Positions 13,342 through 23,635 of a stretch of 64,000 nucleotides of DNA are shown here, in pieces (position 1 is the stretch's first letter; each line of letters starts with the position of its first letter). A program made the translations under genes and the position numbers. Below the pieces are notes generated by a model, which worked only from the letters and a program-made list of their open reading frames with translations, was not told the DNA's origin and did no database searches. This DNA is from Daphnia carinata (Eukaryota > Arthropoda > Branchiopoda > Diplostraca > Daphniidae), in contig NC_081331.1 in assembly GCF_022539665.2 (NCBI RefSeq), forward strand, positions 3,506,501-3,570,500. The letters are read 5' to 3'.

Positions 13342-16010
13342 GTTAGTTCGTTAAATAAAACTTGAGTTAACTTTGTTTCAACAAAGATTTATATCTTCAA
13401 AAAAAAAAAATAAAATAAGAAGTCCCACGATGAGACCACCAATTATACCGCCTTAGCCTTTTTTCCTAAATTACTTTCGTGATCTCGGCTGATTGGCTTG
13501 CGGAGAACAATCAAACCCAATTGCTTTTGTATGACAGCGTTGTTCGACGTATTTGGATTCAAACATATCGACGGCCTCCAATTGCAAGGAAACGAAAATA
13601 ACCCGAACAAATTCGACCGAACGGGCAAGGATTTTTGTTGTCCCGACAGTGACACCATCTATCGCTCGTTCGACAAACCTCTTCGCCGCTCAAGTGGCGT
13701 CAGACAGACCGTGCCATTTCACGCTAGAACGTTATGATCCTCTTTTGTCACAGTTCTTTTAATCCTGAAATGAATGGGACAGCACAGACCGCTACCTCCC
13801 CTCTCTTATTGCTATTACCATATTTATTGTTATGACTGGGGCTAGTCTCGGCGAAGTAGCTGCTGTACAATAACTCTCGGCCGGCCGCCACCCGGTGTCA
13901 CTTCTGCCAGGTCGACCACGTACGACGGAGAAATTTCCAAGTTTTTAAAACAGTCGCGGGAGAATAAGAAAAAAAAAGCTTAATTTCTCAACATGCCAGG
14001 GCGGCGCTAAAGATCGCAGCTGTCTCATTCCTACCACGCCGAGGATTTGCGTTCCGCACAATTCCGTTCCCCCTTTTTTTTTCACAACACGAGAATAAAA
14101 GCAAAAAGGATCGAAATAAAAACAAAAAAGAACTCAGTGGGGAAAAAAGAAAGACTTGGCACGAGCAGAACGACTGCGTTATGTCCCGTTTTCATTTCTC
14201 ACAACTTATTTTTTCAGACACGATTGGGAAGGACGGACGGATAATAAAAATTATTTGCTACGTTGCATACGTTCGAAAAGGATGCTTAAATAGTAAGCGA
14301 TCAAACACCACGAAAAACGAAAAAAGAATCCGGCATTGTTCCAATTTTGATGGGCCGTTCCTAATCAATGCCCAATTATTTTCCGGTTTAATTCCAGGCC
14401 CGCTGTGGTATGAAAGGCGTGGCGTTGGACACGTAAAGCTGCACCCTCTTTGGCTTGTAATAACGGGATAACAAAGCGCCGGATAAAACAGTCGTGAAAG
14501 AGAAAAACGGTCCATCAATTGCTCGCAATTACACAATGAGATCGTGTGAAACGAAAGAGATGAGGCAATATGGACCGCCAGGCATCATTCAAAATGAGGA
14601 TATATCCTACATATTCATGTCCGCTGACTTTGCCTCTGGCCCTTCCGTACATTTCCCATCCATTGAAATCAGATCAACACACCCAAATTTTTCCTCAATC
14701 GTCAAAACGGGGCGCCGAAAAGAGAGGCATGAATAAAAAGATAACGTGTAAGTCCCTATAAATAGACTATAGGGGCTACTCGATGAAATGCTGACATCAA
14801 CAGGCCTACAAGAATCTAGTAAAATTCTTAACAATGCATTCTTAGTATTTGATGGTGAGGCAAAAAACGAAAAGGTTGGAAGCATCGCGCAATATGTGGG
14901 GCGTTTCGCTTTTCAACACTCGGGCAATAGGCAGCTGTTGTCCTGGGAGAGGGGGCTAAAAAAAAAAAAAAAAAGCCGCGACAAAGATAACACGCATTGT
15001 AATAGTTCATGACATTTCCGACTTGACCCACCCACTGCATTGCAGTCAATTGGCTACCGTACGCCCTCAATTTTACCTGACAGTTAAACATCCCTCCTCG
15101 CTTTTGCGCTACTTTGTCGCTGTCTATAAATAGATACGGGAAAAAATAGGAATGTTAAAAAAAAAGAAAAATACATAGTATCAGCTGTTTTTGTTTACGG
15201 CCCAAGCAGAGGTGTAACGTTCACCAGGATTTACGTCTAATAGCCTGTGATTAACCCTTTTTTTTTTCATTTTTCTTAGTTTCACAATTTTATTCTACTT
15301 TTTGGGATTCTCCGTTTTAGGGAGGAACATGAAAAAAGAGGGGGTAGCCAGGGCATGTGCCATAATAAACAACAAGCAGAAATGCTGGCATTTGGCAGCC
15401 ATACTAAGAAAGAAAACAAAAAGGTGAACTTTCAAGCGGAATTTCCGATCTCGGAAATGTGTTTTTACGGCTTTTTTTTTTGTACGGAGGTATGTTTCAC
15501 ATACAAACAGCCTTAGAACAACACGATTTGTGTAGCCTAACAAACTGTATATACAGTCAAAATGGACATCGTTTTTCACTAACCCGTTTTCGAACGCGAA
15601 CCCACGACTACCTTTTTTCTCGCACCAAAACAGGGAAAAGATAACAGACGGTATCCCGACATGAACCAGGGGAGAAAATAAAAATAAAAAGGTGGAGGCT
15701 TTGCCATTGCTCGTTGCAATCGAACGGACCAACGAGTTTTCTTCTTGTATCCCGTGTTTACGAGATTACGTCCCTGTCAATATTTGGATCGTTGAAAGCA
15801 GCCGGCGAAAAAAAACAACAAACCAGCACAGTCATCGTTTGTGTTTCGATTTTCACTCCACAGATTGCGCAAAAAAAAAAAAAATTGAAATTCAGCTCCA
15901 TCGATAGCGATGAACGGTCGATGGGTATGCCGGTCAATGACACACCGAACGAATATCAACAGCGGGGTAAATAGAAAGCTGAAGAAGAATGAAAATTGAA
16001 CGGTTCCTAC

Positions 16011-16144
16011 CTTGCACGATCCGGCGACGCAGACGCGGGACGGGTCATTTGGCCGGCACAGTGTCCCATCGATGACGGTTTTGTTGAGCAGAGCGTAGAA
16101 ACGGAACGTTAAGGCCCGACAGTTCAGCTCGCAGGGATTCTCGG
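16011..16144 (-). CDS. ADAMTS-like protein, coding exon 5 (Cys-rich module)
   Basis: This exon encodes residues 182-226 of the assembled partial protein. It contains ENPCELNCRALTFRF, VIDGTLCRPND and VCVAGSCK. That pattern of five cysteines plus the VIDGT..C core is the signature of the Cys-rich module after the first thrombospondin repeat in ADAMTS-like proteins and papilin. The acceptor is ATATTCAG before CCGAG; the donor is TGCAAG then GTAGGA. It joins exon 4 through a split Ala codon and ends in phase 0. One N-glycosylation sequon (Asn-Lys-Thr) is visible. In relatives the next exon continues with a Gly-Cys-Asp motif, which I did not find in the remaining 16 kb, so the gene runs out of the window. 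Vertebrate and insect relatives are secreted matrix glycoproteins without protease activity. I cannot decide between the ADAMTSL4/6/lonely-heart-like, punctin-like and papilin-like branches. Confidence 0.9.
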
Positions 16145-17055
16145 CTGAATATTGAAAAAGAAAAATGTAATGAAAACAGGTAAGGAATTGGGGAGGGAAA
16201 TGTTTCCCCTCATTTCTACGACATTTAAATGATAACACTGTGGAGTATTTAATGTAAAACGATGAGATTATCATTAAACTATATAGAAGGCTAAAGGCCC
16301 ATAATTGAAGAGAAGGACGCTCAAGGGATGAGTACATGTCGGTTTGCAGTCAAAGGATTCGAATTGCTTGACAGCATCCTTCATCGAATTCAATAGACAG
16401 TTGAATTTGTTTTGTTTTTTTTCCAATGGAAAACCTACTCATCAAAAATAGCTACAAACACATGAGAACTAGGGCAAGAATGTACTATAGACGAGAGGGT
16501 CAGAAGGGGTTACGACTTTCTAGGAGCGTGAATCGAAAACAATCCATCCTCGTTTGGTAAAAATACCTAAAGCAAACGCTAGATGGCTCTCCGAGCAGCA
16601 CCTTTTTATTTCCCAAACGCAAATTGTTTTGAAAGGAATAATTCTCTTATTTAATTCTGCTGCCATTTGAACGTGTTTAGCTGTATGGTAGTTGGATAAA
16701 ACGGATCGTCTTTCAACACGTCGTTTGCTGAGATGGCGAAACGAGCTAAAGAAGAAACGCCGCAAAAAAGACAGATGAGGAAGATTCGTGACCGGCTGCG
16801 GGCGTAGCAGTATCCAATGCGATTGAACCTGTCAGTGAATGTTGTTTGCAGCCAAACGGATGACTTCATTCAAGGTTTAATTACTCCGTTTGGCTCGTCG
16901 ACCACCACACGAATCGACGATATTAGATCGCTTTATCGTTCAACACTGTCTCCGTTATTTCACACCATCAACGGATCATCAATCCAAGTCATTGCTGCAC
17001 TGGTGGCGCTCATATGTTAGAAGAAATGCAAAAATAAAGAGTTCAGTGTACGTAC
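16145..17055 (-). other. ADAMTS-like intron 4
   Basis: A 911-base intron bounded by GTACGT at its 5' end and TTCAG at its 3' end on the minus strand. I see no other feature inside it. Confidence 0.85.
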
Positions 17056-17158
17056 CATCCCAGTAGGCTTCCCAAATGTAGTAGCGGCCCATGAATTGCT
17101 TGCCGTTGTACGATTCACATTGAGCTTGACGAAAGTCGGGTGTTCTAGCCGGACATTC
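17056..17158 (-). CDS. ADAMTS-like protein, coding exon 4 (end of TSP1 repeat 1, start of Cys-rich module)
   Basis: The exon encodes residues 148-181 plus the first base of the next codon. It starts ECPARTPDFRQAQCESYNG and continues GRYYIWEAYWD. The CP..TPDFR..QC..(F/Y)N motif followed by a G(R/Q)(F/Y)Y.W.. segment is the standard junction between the first thrombospondin repeat and the Cys-rich module in ADAMTS and ADAMTS-like proteins. The acceptor is TTTGCACAG before GAATGT; the donor is GGGATG then GTACGT. It enters in phase 0 from exon 3 and leaves in phase 1 into exon 5. Cys149 is the sixth and last cysteine of the thrombospondin repeat. Confidence 0.9.
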
Positions 17159-19386
17159 CTGTGCAAAGAAAACAAACGAAAAACGTTACCACATGTGCAA
17201 ATGCTTTTCGTGGCTATTTTAGCGCCATTTCTCTTTCTTAATAACATAGATATTGCTGATCACTTTATTTTTACTCGGTTTTTCAGAAAGAATTTAGGCG
17301 TTTAATCCACTGGTTGTCGATAACAAAGCAAAACGAAATAAACAGAGACGTTTACGAACGATGGCTGTTGCTTTGTATCACTCGACCACCAACCTCTCCC
17401 CCCATTACAGCGCATTTTTGGCAGTCAAAATGAGAAATGCAAATAAGAAATGAAATACTAGACGGTAAGGCGAATTATGCACGTCACCTGCATCGTTTTG
17501 AACGCACACAAAACAAGCGTGACGACGTGGGCTGTTTGTTTTGTCACACCTGCATGACTCATGACTCCCGAAACAAATCTCGTTCATCGTGGCAGACAAT
17601 ATTGTTAATCCCCTTTGGGCAATTTGATTTTCAAACAACCCACACCCTTTGTAAGTTGACAGATGAATAATTGATCATACAAATCTTAGAATCTGATTAC
17701 CAGATAAAACAACTACATCTCAATATGGAGCTTTTCAATTGCTTATTCAGGCAATTCAGAGAAACTAAGACACAAAACAACTCTCTAATTGCGAATATGT
17801 TCTTCAACCCAAGCAAGATGGCTGCCATTTGAAATGTAAAACAACACCTCCTATGGATACCATTTTGAGGCATTTGCTTTCTTCAACTGATGTGGTGCCA
17901 ATTATGCAACACATATATGATTATTCTCTCCATTACGTGCATACAATTTGTAATAGCTATTAGAGAAACTGAATGATCGTGGTACAGGTAAATGGCGCCA
18001 AAAAATACATCAGATACGAAACATGGCTTACCTATTCGCACCACACATTTTCGTTTTGGTGCTGAGAACAACGTGGAGAACAATGGACACCATATCACTG
18101 ACTAACTAAACAACTACCGGGAAAGGGATCCTGAGAATTTTGATGACGTTGCCAAATTGCCAATTAAATTACCAAAGCCTGAGATTGACGTCTACTGATT
18201 AGACCTAGTCTGTCGTAGCAGACGCTCGTGAATCGAAATCGATCGAGATTATTATTATTGTTTTAATCTGTATGTTTGAAATAGAGAGAGATTCGTTCGC
18301 GAAGTGGAACGATTTGTAAAAAAAAGAAATTAAATAACACCAATATAAAAAGAAATGTAAATTTTTGAGAAAAGGAAATGGCCTTGTAAATCATTCACTC
18401 CGTTATACTACTAATACATGAGAATGCTTTTCACACACTTTCATTGACCCCACAGTATCGTGAATACTCGCCACTCTAGTGTGAATGCGTTTTGTCCGAA
18501 CATGTGAAATAACTGAGAGGCATTTAAAACAAACTTTTAGAGGAAAGCGAAACGGCGAGGTATAGACTATATATAGCCTACAAAAAATTGAACGCAACAA
18601 TAAATTTCTAAACAGCTAAACATGCATAAACCTTCAACAACAATCGTTTGACTATATTTGGCTAGTTGGCCTTAACCTGAAACTCAAGTGCAGGAAAAAG
18701 GACCAATAAAGCTGCATAATAAACTTTTGCTGCATCATCGGCGACATTGAAAATTTGATATCAGATCCCTGAGTACTGCACACGTTGCATAAAGCTTGGG
18801 GGGAGATCATCGTCATTAATATTCATTTTCTGTGCTTTGTTTTTTTGTTTGTTTGTTTTTTTTTCAAATTTGTGTGCATTTTTCTTCTTCGTCCAACTCA
18901 AGAAGGGGATGCACTACGAAAATGAAAGAAACAACAGCTCATATTTCACGATTATTCCTAGTCACATTAGCTAACTCTTCGTTGCGCCTCAATGTCTCTC
19001 ATTTCCAGTTTGCCTCATTTTTTGTTGTCCATAAAATATTTATTATCATTTTTTTAATCAAAACACATTTCGCTTTTGATTATGAGCGTAGTGCTAAATC
19101 TACCTTTGGGCAATATCCACCTGATGTCTCTAATGAAAGTTAGAAACTAACACCAGGAAGGGAAACCAATACAGTTTCCAAACGATAATCAAATGCAAAT
19201 TTTGGGCTCGATTCCACTGCGTGTACCGCCATGTATATGGATTGTACGCATCCAGCACATGTTTACGTATTTATTTATTTTATTTAGTTAAATGCTACTT
19301 TCCCAAAAAATTTTTTTAGCTGTTTAGGATGACAATGCGGATGGATATTAATACAATTGGAAAATATCATTTAAAAACTCACTGAC
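17159..19386 (-). other. ADAMTS-like intron 3
   Basis: A 2.2 kb intron with 5' GTCAGT and 3' TTTGCACAG on the minus strand. No further exon, repeat family or RNA gene is apparent inside it. Confidence 0.85.
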
Positions 19387-19558
19387 CTGTGTGTTGCACA
19401 TGTGATAGCGTTTGTAGAGGCCGACACATCCTGTTGTCCGACTACTGCTGTTGGCGCTGATGGCTGTCGTCGTATCGAGCGCATTCAAGTGGTTGAGATC
19501 GTCGCTGCTGTCGCTCGCTCTCCGTCTATTCCTCAATGGTGATCTCGTTACGGATCGC
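19387..19558 (-). CDS. ADAMTS-like protein, coding exon 3 (insertion within TSP1 repeat 1)
   Basis: This exon completes a split Arg codon (residue 90) and encodes residues 91-147. Its last part, GCVGLYKRYHMCNTQ, supplies the fourth and fifth cysteines of the first thrombospondin repeat (Cys134 and Cys144). The first 40 or so residues are a hydrophilic insertion rich in Arg, Ser, Thr, Asp and Asn. It includes RNRRR at residues 99-103, which fits a proprotein-convertase (furin-type) R-X-R-R site, and an N-S-S sequon. The acceptor is GGAATAACAG before GCGATC; the donor is ACACAG then GTCAGT. The insertion stretches the Cys84-Cys134 spacing to 50 residues, which is long for this repeat. The exon is certain to be coding at its end; the insertion is in the same open frame and phase. 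Confidence 0.88.
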
Positions 19559-20159
19559 CTGTTATTCCAAAAAGGTGTCAAACATCAAATAAGGGCATCA
19601 GTGATTTTTACGATCTCGGCGGAAAACATAACTCTCCGATCGTATTGTACATCCACGACCGTTTTCGTTTTGGATAAAAGAAATCTAGACCAACCGCGGC
19701 CTGGCCTTTCTGAGCCATTTTTACGACCAACATCAAAATCATGGCTTCCCTCTTTTTTTTCTCTCTCTCGGAAAAGCGTTGATTTTTTGGAACAAACCGG
19801 CCAGCTGGAGTTCGTTGCCTGCTGTAAATTCACAGTCGGTATACATACAAGGCTATAGGGCAGTTACAATGTGTATTGATATAACATGTATAAATATACA
19901 TTTGGGGCTCTATTGTGTTCCAGTTTGCACGTGCAAGGCCTCGTCATATCTTGCCGCTTTTTTCCACCCAAAATTCGTTCAATAGATTCAAAAAGTGTGT
20001 ACACATTTTTGTTGAACAAGAAGATGTATCGGCAAGGACAATTTTTTTTCTTTACTGTCGTTTTAGCCGCACCAAAACAGACATTAAAAAAAGGATCCTC
20101 AGCCCCCTTTCTTTGTACTTTTAATATCCCGTCAATTCATTTGATCTCATTTCTTTACA

Positions 20160-20178
20160 TGTGTGTGTGTGTGTGTGT
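20160..20178. repeat. (TG)n microsatellite
   Basis: About nine TG units. Confidence 0.95.
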
Positions 20179-20673
20179 TGACAATCGGATGACATCTTGC
20201 AGACATGTCACAGACTATTGAATGCTGTCTACCCATGGCCCAGTCTAACTGGACCGGGCGCACAGAACCCCCAAGAAAACGACAATAGATAAATACTAAA
20301 ATTCAAAAAAAAATTCGTTTTCTTTGAGGTTTTTGGGGTTTTAAAAGAAAAGGTGAACAAGGCGAGACTGATTCTATTCGGCAATAATGACAGGAGGGCT
20401 ACCTTTCGGCGGGTTAGTCGTACAATACTTTGTATACTTGTACAAAGACACACAAAAAAGGGAAGAAAAGAAGGGCAAGGTCTGATGTTCCAAAACCCAA
20501 AAAACCATTGATAAGAAAGATCTATCTTAGATACCCCAAAAAAAATCGTGTTTCCATAGCCTCATCTCCTTTTATTTTCTACAGTGCCGGTTTATATTTG
20601 CCATTGATTTTCGTTACACCCAAACATGGACGTGCTGTACGATACAAATAGCATATGCCTATAATAACATGGA

Positions 20674-20689
20674 GGGGGGGGGGGGGGGG
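20674..20689. repeat. G16 homopolymer
   Basis: Sixteen consecutive G, ending 11 bases before a TATA-like element at 20701. Length may be uncertain. Confidence 0.9.
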
Positions 20690-20700
20690 TTCCGCCGGCC

Positions 20701-20708
20701 TATAAAAG
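20701..20708 (+). promoter_or_regulatory. Candidate TATA box (TATAAAAG)
   Basis: A consensus TATAAAAGG follows a GC-rich TTCCGCCGGCC segment and a G16 run. A start site would be expected near 20731. The first ATG after that (20840) opens a 200-residue frame. The match is good, but no initiator or experimental support is visible. Confidence 0.3.
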
Positions 20709-20839
20709 GAAAACGTGGTGTGTACGAATAGCGGAATTTTTTGAATTTTTTTATCACGCGATTCTATCTAGCGGCTGCAAAAGAGCTCTTCTTTCTCCTT
20801 CACCAACTGCACACATACCTACGCGCTCACAGGGATTGC

Positions 20840-21442
20840 ATGTATGGGAAGGAATGGTTTCGTGTTTCAACATTTTCACTAGACGACGATTTTAATCTTC
20901 ATCTGCACGCCAATGTTTCAAAGCTCCCCCCACTGATTCCCCTCTACCTTCAACTTTGTTTCGTATTTTTTTTTTCTTTTTTTTTCGCTTTGGTTTTACA
21001 TTCAAATTTTTGTGTTTCTTTTTCCTGCTTCCCTGTGTGTTCTAGTCGAGATAAAAACGACATGCATCAGACCATAGCTAAAAGAAAGGCGGTTGAATGC
21101 AGTTTTGTCAGCAAACAAGGCGATCGATGCTGCGTGAGTCCGATAAGGTGGACTCCAATGGCATCAAACTTTACGTCTATAATATTGAACGAGCCGAATA
21201 ACAGTCTTCCATCATCAGTTGGAACTCTGAAAACTGGGATTCTTTCGGACATCGCACGCTACACGGCGATTCAGCCTATCGTGTCTGACTCATCCGCTCA
21301 ATCGTCTCCTTATTTACTCATGTGTCTCTTTCTCTTTTTTTTTTTTCTCTCTTTTTTAAGTTATTTTATTTATGAAACCGCCGCTGGCTCTTCTTTTGAC
21401 ATCTTGTCCCTTTTTTTGTGCGAATTCCTTCAGGCCCGATGA
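20840..21442 (+). CDS. Candidate 200-residue protein nested in ADAMTS-like intron 2
   Basis: This is an uninterrupted frame from the first ATG downstream of the TATA element at 20701 to a TGA. I do not recognise the product. It would have a hydrophilic start (MYGKEWFRVSTF), a hydrophobic Phe/Leu/Cys-rich segment at about residues 32-64, a hydrophilic middle (for example GDRCCVSPIRW), a second hydrophobic segment (LLMCLFLFFFFLSFLSYF) and a short tail, FLQAR. Against it, both hydrophobic segments come from poly-T tracts, which lack stop codons and lengthen frames by chance. The first tract also resembles an intron polypyrimidine tract ending in TTCTAG. A 61-codon frame with protein-like composition lies opposite at 21067-21252. 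It may well be non-coding. Confidence 0.2.
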   Translation: MYGKEWFRVSTFSLDDDFNLHLHANVSKLPPLIPLYLQLCFVFFFSFFFALVLHSNFCVSFSCFPVCSSRDKNDMHQTIAKRKAVECSFVSKQGDRCCVSPIRWTPMASNFTSIILNEPNNSLPSSVGTLKTGILSDIARYTAIQPIVSDSSAQSSPYLLMCLFLFFFFLSFLSYFIYETAAGSSFDILSLFLCEFLQAR

Positions 21443-23480
21443 TGGGCTTCTTGATCAAACAATCTCCCGATAGAGGAACGTATATGTTCGAGCCGCGGAT
21501 GAAATGGGCTTGGCGCTTAGCCAAGTGATGAATCATGTCTAATAATAACAGTTTTTGCGCGCACACACGAAAGCACACAAGTGTCGCGGACGGCGTTAAG
21601 AATTTTCACGAGAATGAAAATAAGGGAACCATGCCGGTTTTTATAGGTGGTCTTGACTGACTTGCTGATGAAACGGGGGTGTTGGTTACATTTAGTATGA
21701 TAAAAAAAAACAGGCCCGAGAAAATGAGTCTGAAATGGTCTAACAAAACAAACTTGATTCGCTCAACACATTTCAGTCATCGTTCATAACTATTAAAGTG
21801 TAGACCAAGCGAATATATTTACAATATAAGGTGTTGCTGGTGGTGCGTGTCAGACGCAAATTTCAGGCACTGGCATCTGACCGTTCGTGATCAACAACAA
21901 ACAACGCGTTCGTTCAACTTGATCCCGAATAGGAAAAAATGACGCTCTATACTTTGTCGATTAGCTTTTTTAATGGCTGGCTTTTTTCCTCCTCTATGTG
22001 GGTTCTTGTTTATCGTTCAAACAAGGTCACTTAGTGAATTTAGTGTTTCATTTTTGTTTTCTTTCTCAATGGCTGTTCAAACAAGAGAGGGGGGTCTCAA
22101 CACGGTCAAATACTGTCGACACTTTCAACTCTGAGAAGTGATGACGCGTCGTCCTTTCATTGGAATTTTGCTTTTAATAAATATATTATGAACTGTGTTA
22201 CAAGAGAACGCTAACTGCTCCTTGTGTCTAGTCTCACGCTGAAGTCAGCAACGAGTCTACACTTTCTCAAGTGCTCAAGTGGCTCCTTTCCCTCCCCTTC
22301 GTTCGTTTCAGTGGCCCTACGCAGACCTTCCCAACCAAAGTGCGTCACTATATATACGTAGGAGCAACTGTTTAACAAGAAAGTATAGCTGAGAGGGCAT
22401 GCGAGGGACACAAACAAGTCAACAAATGTTACATATGTGTCGCACGGTAGTATGCCACGTGCATCATCCACTTGGCATTTCTACAAAAAGAAAACCAATA
22501 AGCAATCAACTGCGTAATGGGAGGGCTAAGCTATTGTGTAAGAAAATTCAGACCCCCCAGACTATTCGGTCGTTTTAGACTTAACGTGTAGCCACTTGAT
22601 TATTCCAACGTCTATCTTTAGCCAAATAACATTACCCCACAGATTATAGGGCCTTCGATTTTTTTATTTGAAAATGCTGAGATAGATGCAAGATAGGAAA
22701 CAGTGTCTATAATATACAAGACAAGTTTTGAGATAGTCAAATTTCGATCGTGAAATCAATCAACCAAGACCAAATTGGATGCCAACATCTTCGTCGACGA
22801 AAAGGATTGTGTGGTTATATAGCCCAATGCAATGCCGATCGACAGCCAGGCAAAAGATAGCCAGATAAAAATACCATCATGAGTGTTGTGTACAGTATAG
22901 GGATAGACAGAGAGAGCAAGATAGAGTTTTTTAAAAGTTAAAAAAAAAAAGAGAAGCCGGATCTCTTTTTATTCTGTGTTTTCTCTTATTTCACATTTTC
23001 AGTGACGTTGGCTGCGTCTGTTGCCCCAGCGTTCGAATCAAAAATTAGCACAGACGCTGCGTTTTCTCTTTTTTTTTTTTCTTTCTATTTATTCTTGTGG
23101 AATTTAACGTCAGGCCGTTATGCCGAGCTCTGCAATCAGTTTGTCCAAGCGAAAGCGACCATGTCAGTCATGGGAAAAAAAACAGGACGACAAGCCCCGT
23201 TCGTGTTTACATCGCACATTCGTATGACGTATACAGCAGCACCACTTCAAACTGACCTTGGTTTCCAATCATTTTTTTTTTACTTAAACTGCGGTGATGG
23301 TACCAAACAGCTGGCCACCCGAAAACTTAAACTTTAGTTTAAATCTGTCTCTTTTCTTTTTGCTAGCCATTTCAATTTTCCCTTATATAATCTCGCAAGA
23401 TTAGGATAAAAATTAACGTCGTGCAATAGATCATCAAATACGAAATTCAACATAACCAGTGAGAAGATGATAGTAGTTAC

Positions 23481-23635
23481 CTGGAACGAAGTGTGCGGCA
23501 GTGGCGCATCTGAGCGGAAACTCCACCACCGCAAGTCCTCGAACACGGCGTCCACGAAGTCCATTCGCTCCATGCCCCTTCATGCTCCAGTGGCCGCCGA
23601 TTGGTCTGCAATCGATCTTGGATGAGCCGGTACAA
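23481..23635 (-). CDS. ADAMTS-like protein, coding exon 2 (start of TSP1 repeat 1)
   Basis: The exon encodes residues 39-89 plus two bases of the next codon. It reads [20 protein letters not shown], then [18 protein letters not shown], then [20 protein letters not shown] carries the tryptophans used for C-mannosylation, and CSRTCGGG fits the O-fucosylation consensus of thrombospondin type-1 repeats. Cys69, Cys73 and Cys84 are the first three cysteines of the repeat. The acceptor is a T10 tract then GGTATAG before TTGTAC; the donor is TCCAG then GTAACT. A second possible acceptor (TTGCAG before ACCAAT) lies 30 bases inside and would remove ten residues in frame. It joins exon 1 in phase 0. Confidence 0.88.

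Larger units (their letters stand above)
6416..16010. other. Non-coding stretch, probably ADAMTS-like intron 5
   Basis: This lies downstream, on the minus strand, of the last ADAMTS-like exon I can place. I searched for the next expected exon, which in this family starts with a Gly-Cys-Asp-Gly-like motif, and did not find it. It is therefore most simply part of a very long intron. The stretch is rich in A/T runs up to about 14-15 kb, and above that the composition becomes more ordinary. TATA-like octamers occur on the plus strand at 11260, 14757 and 15125, but none leads to a convincing open frame. Confidence 0.45.
19559..23480 (-). other. ADAMTS-like intron 2
   Basis: A 3.9 kb intron with 5' GTAACT and 3' GGAATAACAG on the minus strand. 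It contains a GT microsatellite, a G16 run, and an opposite-strand TATA box with a 200-codon open frame, listed separately. Confidence 0.85.

Noticed and set aside
11260-15132. TATA-like octamers at 11260, 14757 and 15125 (plus strand)
   Set aside because: None is followed by an open frame or splice pattern of interest, and such octamers are frequent in A/T-rich DNA.
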